From positions 1 to 18,069 of the forward strand of contig CAJUOR010000033.1 of the NCBI GenBank assembly GCA_910588165.1: a stretch of DNA of 18,069 nt. Reading direction: 5' to 3'. Position numbers and translations under genes: made by a program. Positions within the stretch are counted from its first letter, which is position 1. Each line of letters starts with the position of its first letter. Shown piece by piece: positions 13,951-18,069 of this stretch. The notes under the pieces were generated by a model, which made no database searches, was not told the origin of the DNA, and was given only the letters and a program-made list of their open reading frames with translations. The DNA comes from an uncultured Thomasclavelia sp. (GTDB taxonomy: Bacteria; Bacillota_I; Bacilli_A; Erysipelotrichales; Coprobacillaceae).

Positions 13951-14715
13951 ATGGAAGTCATGCTTTCAAGAATTTTAAAGTATCTAAATGGCTGTCTCGA
14001 TGATAATCACCTATATAAAATCGGGAATTTCATTGTTAAGAACTTAACGGAAATGGATCATTATACACAAGCTAAAATGGTTGAAGAAGGGCAATTTACT
14101 AAAGCGGAACTATTAGATTTCTGTTCTCATTTCGGTTACCATAGCTTTAAGGACTTCCAAAATAGACTCCTTACCGATGATGAAATGCGTTTAGAACAAA
14201 TCCATGCTCGTATGTTGAACATGGATATTAGCGTGTTTATCGATCATTTAGATATTGAGGGAAACAAAGAAGATATTTTGCCTATGATAGATGAATTATG
14301 CGACTTGATATTTAAGAAAAAACGTATTTTTATTTGCGGTGGACTATATCCGTTAAGTTTATCTGTCGATTTCCAAACTGATTTAATTACCTTAGGTAAA
14401 GAAGTCAACGATTATCATCACTTCGATAAAAATATTAAATTTAATGAAAATGATATGGTCATTTTCATGACCGCAACCGGTCGTATGTACGAGTCATATA
14501 TCAAAGAAATGCAATGCCAACATATTTGCGAAGCTGATTTAGTTTTAATTACCCAAAATATTAAATATCGTGATTACGAAGATGTTCTTGCTGATTATTA
14601 CATTCACGTTTTAAGTAAATATGATGGGATTCAATTTAACTATCAGCTCATGATGATTTTTGATTTATTGCGTATTCGCTATTATCAAAAATTCTATCGT
14701 CTTGAAACTGACTAA
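13951..14715 (+). CDS. MurR/RpiR-family transcriptional regulator
   Basis: Regulator of 254 residues with an N-terminal RpiR-type helix-turn-helix (about 1-85, including FCSHFGYHSFKDFQNRL, the usual recognition-helix position) and a SIS sugar-phosphate-binding domain (about 110-235; KKKRIFICGGLYPLSLSVDFQTDL, then DMVIFMTATGR). Members sense phosphosugars and control sugar or amino-sugar catabolism. No sugar gene lies directly beside it, so its target is unknown; the PTS and glucosidase genes nearby are candidates by theme only. It is divergent from tetR, with a shared control region of about 100 bases, and is a single-gene unit ending at a bidirectional terminator. Confidence 0.85.
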   Translation: MEVMLSRILKYLNGCLDDNHLYKIGNFIVKNLTEMDHYTQAKMVEEGQFTKAELLDFCSHFGYHSFKDFQNRLLTDDEMRLEQIHARMLNMDISVFIDHLDIEGNKEDILPMIDELCDLIFKKKRIFICGGLYPLSLSVDFQTDLITLGKEVNDYHHFDKNIKFNENDMVIFMTATGRMYESYIKEMQCQHICEADLVLITQNIKYRDYEDVLADYYIHVLSKYDGIQFNYQLMMIFDLLRIRYYQKFYRLETD

Positions 14716-14733
14716 AAACTATTATACAAAACA

Positions 14734-14768
14734 AAAATCAGACAACTAAATGCCTGATTTTTTCTTTT
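14734..14768. terminator. Bidirectional terminator between rpiR-type and spx-like genes
   Basis: AAAATCAG (14734-14741) pairs with CTGATTTT (14754-14761), followed on the plus strand by TTTTTTC and on the minus strand by a T-run interrupted by one G. It serves the rpiR-type gene and the prfC-spx unit from the other side. Confidence 0.8.
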
Positions 14769-14771
14769 TGA

Positions 14772-15146
14772 TTAAACCTTCATATTCGTACGCTGTTCTT
14801 TTGGAATAAAAGCTCGAATTTCATCATCATTATACCCTACTAAAAACCTTCTTTCGTCCATAATAATCGGACGTTTTAAAATGGCAGGATTTTTTTGAAT
14901 AAATTGAATTAACTCATGCGTACTCATGCCATCAAAATCAAGGTTACTTTCTTGAAAAACCTTTGATCTACGTGACACAATATCATCAGTGCCATTCTCA
15001 CTGCGTTCTAAAAATTCTCTTAATTCATCCTCTTGAAGCGAAGTAGATAGAATATTTTTTTCCACAAAATCCATATGACGATCGGTCAACCACAATTTAG
15101 CTTTACGGCATGATTGACTGCCCGGTGCTGTATATAAACGTATCAT
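14772..15146 (-). CDS. Spx/ArsC-family protein with SXXC instead of CXXC
   Basis: Small thioredoxin-fold protein of the Spx/ArsC family, 124 residues. Spx binds the alpha C-terminal domain of RNA polymerase and redirects transcription during thiol stress. Spx-specific features are strong: MIRLYTAP start, GTDDIVSRRSKVFQ with G52 (needed for polymerase contact in Spx), and KRPIIMDERRFLVGYNDDEIRAFIP near the end (R92). The redox switch, however, reads S10-Q-S-C13: the first cysteine of CXXC is missing, so the usual intramolecular disulfide cannot form. It is therefore either a redox-insensitive Spx paralogue or a relative with another role. It lies 19 bases after prfC with AAAGGGG before its ATG, so it is probably co-transcribed with prfC. 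Confidence 0.88.
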   Translation of the reverse strand: MIRLYTAPGSQSCRKAKLWLTDRHMDFVEKNILSTSLQEDELREFLERSENGTDDIVSRRSKVFQESNLDFDGMSTHELIQFIQKNPAILKRPIIMDERRFLVGYNDDEIRAFIPKEQRTNMKV

Positions 15147-15165
15147 ACTTTCAGCCCCTTTCCTA

Positions 15166-16749
15166 TTAACGTGAAAATTCTGATAGAATTAAACCATCAT
15201 TGTGTTCACTAGCCCATCTTACACCCCATGAGTTACTAAACAACAATAAGTATCTACCTTTTAAGTCAGTTACAATCTTTGTATCCGAACTTAAATTCAA
15301 ATCATTGACTTTAATGCCTTCATTATCTATCCAACGAATATATTGATAAGATAAAGGTGTCATGATAATCTCAACACCATATTCATTTTTCAAACGATAT
15401 TCTAAAACTTCAAACTGCAATACGCCGACAACACCGACAATAATCTCATCCATCCCGCCACTAGGCTCTTGGAAAATCTGAATAGCTCCTTCTTGGGCGA
15501 TTTGAGTGATTCCTTTGACAAATTGCTTACGTTTCATGGAATCTTTTTGTCTGACTCTAGCAAAATGTTCAGGAGCAAAAGTCGGAATACCTTCAAATTG
15601 AACCTTGTTTTTAGCCATACAAAGCGTATCTCCGATTGAGAACACACCCGGATCGAAAATACCGATAATATCTCCGGCATATGCTTCTTCAACTGTTTCT
15701 CTATCTTGTGCCATCAATTGCTTAGACTGATTCAACTTCATTTTTTTATTAGCTTGAACATGGAAAATTTCCATTCCCTTTTCAAACTTTCCCGAACAGA
15801 TTCTCACAAAAGCCATACGGTCTCGATGAGCCTTATTCATATTCGCCTGAATTTTAAAGACAAAGCCACTAAAGGTATCATCAAATGGATTCACTTCTTC
15901 CCCGTGGCTTGTTCTTGCAAGAGGTGAAGTGGTCATATCTAAGAAATGATTTAAAAATGGTTCTACCCCAAAATTCGTTAAAGCTGAGCCAAAGAAAACC
16001 GGTGATAATTCTCCACGTCTAACAGCTTCTAAATCAAAGGCCTCACTAGCACCATCTAACAATTCTACATCATCTTTCAGTTGTAAATATAATTCTTCTT
16101 CTAATTCATCTGCCAAACTCGCATCGTTTAAATCAGCTTCAATAATATCCGCTTCTCTAGTACCGTTAATACCGGAAAAACGTAAGACTTTTTGACTTTC
16201 TCTTTCATAGACACCTTTAAAGCGTTTGCCTGAACCAATCGGCCAGTTAATCGGACAAGTCTGAATCCCTAATTCCTGTTCGATTTCCTCTAATAATTCA
16301 TAAGGATCTTTAGCCTCTCTATCCATCTTATTGATGAAAGTAAAGACAGGAACATGGCGCATAGCACAGACTTTAAACAATTTTCTAGTCTGATCCTCGA
16401 CCCCTTTTGAACCATCAATAACCATGACAGCGGAATCTGCCGCCATTAAAGTACGATACGTATCTTCTGAGAAGTCTTGGTGTCCCGGTGTATCTAAGAT
16501 ATTGATACAAAAATCTTTATATTCAAACTGTAATACAGATGAAGTAACTGAAATTCCACGCTGTTTTTCAATTTCCATCCAGTCTGAAACGGCGTGTTTG
16601 GTATTTTTCTTTCCTTTGACAGTACCGGCTAACTGAATTGCCCCACCGTATAAAAGGAATTTTTCTGTTAATGTTGTCTTACCGGCATCGGGATGCGAAA
16701 TAATCGCAAAGGTACGACGGCGGTTGATTTCTTCTTGCATTGAACGCAT
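15166..16749 (-). CDS. prfC: Peptide chain release factor 3
   Basis: RF3 is a translational GTPase that removes RF1/RF2 from the ribosome after peptide release. The 527-residue product (from ATG 16749) has the G domain with P-loop SHPDAGKTT (18-26), switch I RGIS (64-67), DTPGH (86-90) and NKMD (140-143), followed by the elongation-factor-like domain 2 and the RF3-specific C-terminal domain. ISHPDAGKTT and KGKKNTKHAVSDWMEIEKQRG are characteristic of RF3 and separate it from EF-G. I chose ATG 16749 because TAAGGAGGG lies 5 bases upstream; the 11 extra codons possible from 16782 would contain this ribosome binding site. First gene of prfC-spx. Confidence 0.96.
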   Translation of the reverse strand: MRSMQEEINRRRTFAIISHPDAGKTTLTEKFLLYGGAIQLAGTVKGKKNTKHAVSDWMEIEKQRGISVTSSVLQFEYKDFCINILDTPGHQDFSEDTYRTLMAADSAVMVIDGSKGVEDQTRKLFKVCAMRHVPVFTFINKMDREAKDPYELLEEIEQELGIQTCPINWPIGSGKRFKGVYERESQKVLRFSGINGTREADIIEADLNDASLADELEEELYLQLKDDVELLDGASEAFDLEAVRRGELSPVFFGSALTNFGVEPFLNHFLDMTTSPLARTSHGEEVNPFDDTFSGFVFKIQANMNKAHRDRMAFVRICSGKFEKGMEIFHVQANKKMKLNQSKQLMAQDRETVEEAYAGDIIGIFDPGVFSIGDTLCMAKNKVQFEGIPTFAPEHFARVRQKDSMKRKQFVKGITQIAQEGAIQIFQEPSGGMDEIIVGVVGVLQFEVLEYRLKNEYGVEIIMTPLSYQYIRWIDNEGIKVNDLNLSSDTKIVTDLKGRYLLLFSNSWGVRWASEHNDGLILSEFSR

Positions 16750-16835
16750 ATAAACCCTCCTTATAAAATTTGTTGCTTTCATATCAATTATGGTCTACAT
16801 GTTCTATTCTCCCTTATCTTTCAAATCATTACATA

Positions 16836-16864
16836 ATATTAAAATGAAAAGGCCTATTTGTCAA
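16836..16864 (-). promoter_or_regulatory. Promoter of prfC-spx
   Basis: On the minus strand TTGACA (16859-16864), 17 bases, TAATAT (16836-16841). The -35 box lies in the loop and 3' arm of the terminator of the upstream gene. Transcription would start near 16829, giving an 80-base leader in which I see no strong structure. Confidence 0.8.
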
Positions 16865-16885
16865 GATTGTTATGCAAATAAGCCT
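16847..16885 (-). terminator. Terminator of the second 6-phospho-beta-glucosidase gene
   Basis: On the minus strand AGGCTTATTTG (16875-16885) pairs with CAAATAGGCCT (16850-16860), 11 bp with one G-U pair and a 14-base loop, followed by TTTTC and further Ts. It overlaps the prfC promoter. Confidence 0.85.
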
Positions 16886-16898
16886 ATAATTTTAATTG

Positions 16899-18069
16899 TT
16901 AAGCAAGGTCCTCACCATTTGAGGCAATCACTTTTTTTAACCAATGATAACTCTTTTTAGGAATACGTTTCATATCACGCAAATCATGATTAGTGCGGTT
17001 AACATAAACAACACCATAACGTTTACGCATATCGCCTTGACTGCTTAAAATATCAATCAAGCCCCAGCCTAAATATCCGATGACATCAACTCCATCAATT
17101 TCAATCGCATCTTTCAAGGCTTGAATATGATTGCGGTGATAATCAATACGATAGTCATCTGCGATTTCATGAACACCGTCCCATTCTTCTTGGACGCCAA
17201 TACCATTTTCAATCGGGAAAATCGGTAAACCATATCTTTGGTAAACCTTATTCAAAACATCTCTGAAACCATCGGCATCAATTTGCCATTTCCATTCAGT
17301 TGAAGGAATATATGGATTTTCTTGACCGCCCACAAGTCCATACTCTTCAACCGGTGTATCTTCCGTAATATTTTTAGCGCTGACAGTTGAAGAAGCATAG
17401 TAACTAAACGCAATAAAATCACTTCTTAACTTGCCAAGTTCTTTTAATTCTTCTTCTGTGATTTTCGCATCAATCTTACATCTTTTTAATTCTTGCATAA
17501 ATGCCTTTGAATAATGACCGTGGACAAAGCAATCCAAGAGTGTATAGTTACTCATTTCATCAATGCGTCTAGCTGCCAAAATATCCTTAGGATGACAAGT
17601 TGCCGGATATACTTCACTGTAAGCAAGCATACCTCCGATTTTAGCATCTGTATGTTCATGGATATAATTAGCCACTCCGGTATGACTCATCATAATATTA
17701 TGAGCAATCTGATATAGATGATCTCTTGTCTTATCCGCTTTGATGACACCGCCAATTCTATAAGCCATGTCATTGTGGTAAAGATTTTGTTCATTGAACG
17801 TAATCCAATATTTAACCTTATGACTAAAGCGTTTAACCATTTCAACACCATAGCGCACAAAAGCCTCAACTGTATGTTTGCTTAGAAAACCATCATAATT
17901 TTCAGCTAAATATAATGGCATATCAAAATGATATAAACAAATCATCGGCTCAATGCCACGTTTGATTAAATCGTCAATAAATCTATCATAGTAAGCAATT
18001 CCAGCTTCGTTGAATTCTCCATCGCCATTTGGACAAACACGGCTCCATGAAATTTGGAATCTATAGCAG
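16899..18069 (-). CDS. 6-phospho-beta-glucosidase, GH1 family, 5' end outside window
   Basis: C-terminal 390 residues of a GH1 6-phospho-beta-glucosidase. The frame is open to the right edge, where it reads YRFQISWSRVCPNGDGEFNEAG, a conserved GH1 stretch usually near residue 87, so roughly 85 residues are missing. The acid/base lies in WITFNEQN and the nucleophile in PIENGIG. The phosphate-binding K-R-Y is in RKRYGVVY after the serine pair SSQ. The C-terminus ends KKVIASNGEDLA, almost the same tail as the other GH1 gene (KKVIASNGEDLD), so the two are paralogues. The body differs considerably, so they may act on different phospho-glucosides. An internal ATG at 17945 is not the start. Confidence 0.92.
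   Translation of the reverse strand, partial: CYRFQISWSRVCPNGDGEFNEAGIAYYDRFIDDLIKRGIEPMICLYHFDMPLYLAENYDGFLSKHTVEAFVRYGVEMVKRFSHKVKYWITFNEQNLYHNDMAYRIGGVIKADKTRDHLYQIAHNIMMSHTGVANYIHEHTDAKIGGMLAYSEVYPATCHPKDILAARRIDEMSNYTLLDCFVHGHYSKAFMQELKRCKIDAKITEEELKELGKLRSDFIAFSYYASSTVSAKNITEDTPVEEYGLVGGQENPYIPSTEWKWQIDADGFRDVLNKVYQRYGLPIFPIENGIGVQEEWDGVHEIADDYRIDYHRNHIQALKDAIEIDGVDVIGYLGWGLIDILSSQGDMRKRYGVVYVNRTNHDLRDMKRIPKKSYHWLKKVIASNGEDLA

Noticed and set aside
16750..16782. N-terminal extension of prfC by 11 residues
   Set aside because: The ribosome binding site TAAGGAGGG lies inside it and is correctly placed for ATG 16749.
1..18069. tRNA or rRNA genes, CRISPR arrays, toxin-antitoxin pairs, prophage, or a complete insertion sequence
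   Set aside because: No cloverleaf, regular direct-repeat array, paired small genes, or terminal inverted repeats with target duplication were seen on either strand.

Overview
This is an ordinary-looking chromosomal segment of a low-GC Gram-positive bacterium (Bacillota). The evidence is AT-rich codon use, strong AAGGAGG-type ribosome binding sites, an infC-rpmI-rplT operon behind a Firmicutes-type L20 leader, an Spx-family protein, LicT/BglG antitermination and MurR/RpiR regulation. The mix of genes would fit the Erysipelotrichales or a relative, but that placement is an inference.

Layout. 1-341: start of an unrecognised gene (minus). 439-1775: translation operon infC-rpmI-rplT (minus), with promoter, L20-type attenuation leader and terminator; infC most probably starts at an AUU codon. 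2114-3040: Rpn-family PD-(D/E)XK nuclease/transposase-like gene (minus). 3383-5195: RsmF-type rRNA methyltransferase overlapping an HD-domain gene by ATGA (plus). 5205-6723: 6-phospho-beta-glucosidase (minus, own promoter). 6738-7377: histidine phosphatase (minus, own promoter). 7512-10097: glucose/GlcNAc-type PTS EIICB plus a LicT/BglG antiterminator (minus), behind a promoter, a near-consensus RAT element and an overlapping terminator. 10257-10912: divergent EIIA gene (plus), with its own consensus promoter and a strong terminator in its leader. 10911-13846: tetR, MBL-fold hydrolase, a carboxymuconolactone-decarboxylase-like gene broken by an in-frame stop, and a flavodoxin-like reductase (all minus). 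13951-14768: RpiR-type regulator (plus). 14772-16864: release factor 3 and an Spx-like protein (minus). 16850-18069: the 3' part of a second 6-phospho-beta-glucosidase (minus), running out of the window.

How the genes fit together. The central theme is PTS sugar uptake. EIIA and EIICB together make a complete glucose-superfamily enzyme II, and the antiterminator is expected to respond to sugar flux through its PRD histidines and to open the EIICB leader. The EIIA leader also ends in a terminator just before the gene and carries a divergent RAT-like sequence, so both halves may be under the same attenuation. Two GH1 phospho-beta-glucosidases flank this region, but neither visible leader carries a RAT and no typical beta-glucoside EIIBCA is present.

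I did not find a clearly new biological system. The best items for a second look are the nonsense-interrupted CMD gene (11521-12267), the paired attenuators of the split PTS (9981-10348), and the Spx-like protein lacking the first cysteine of the CXXC switch (14772-15146).
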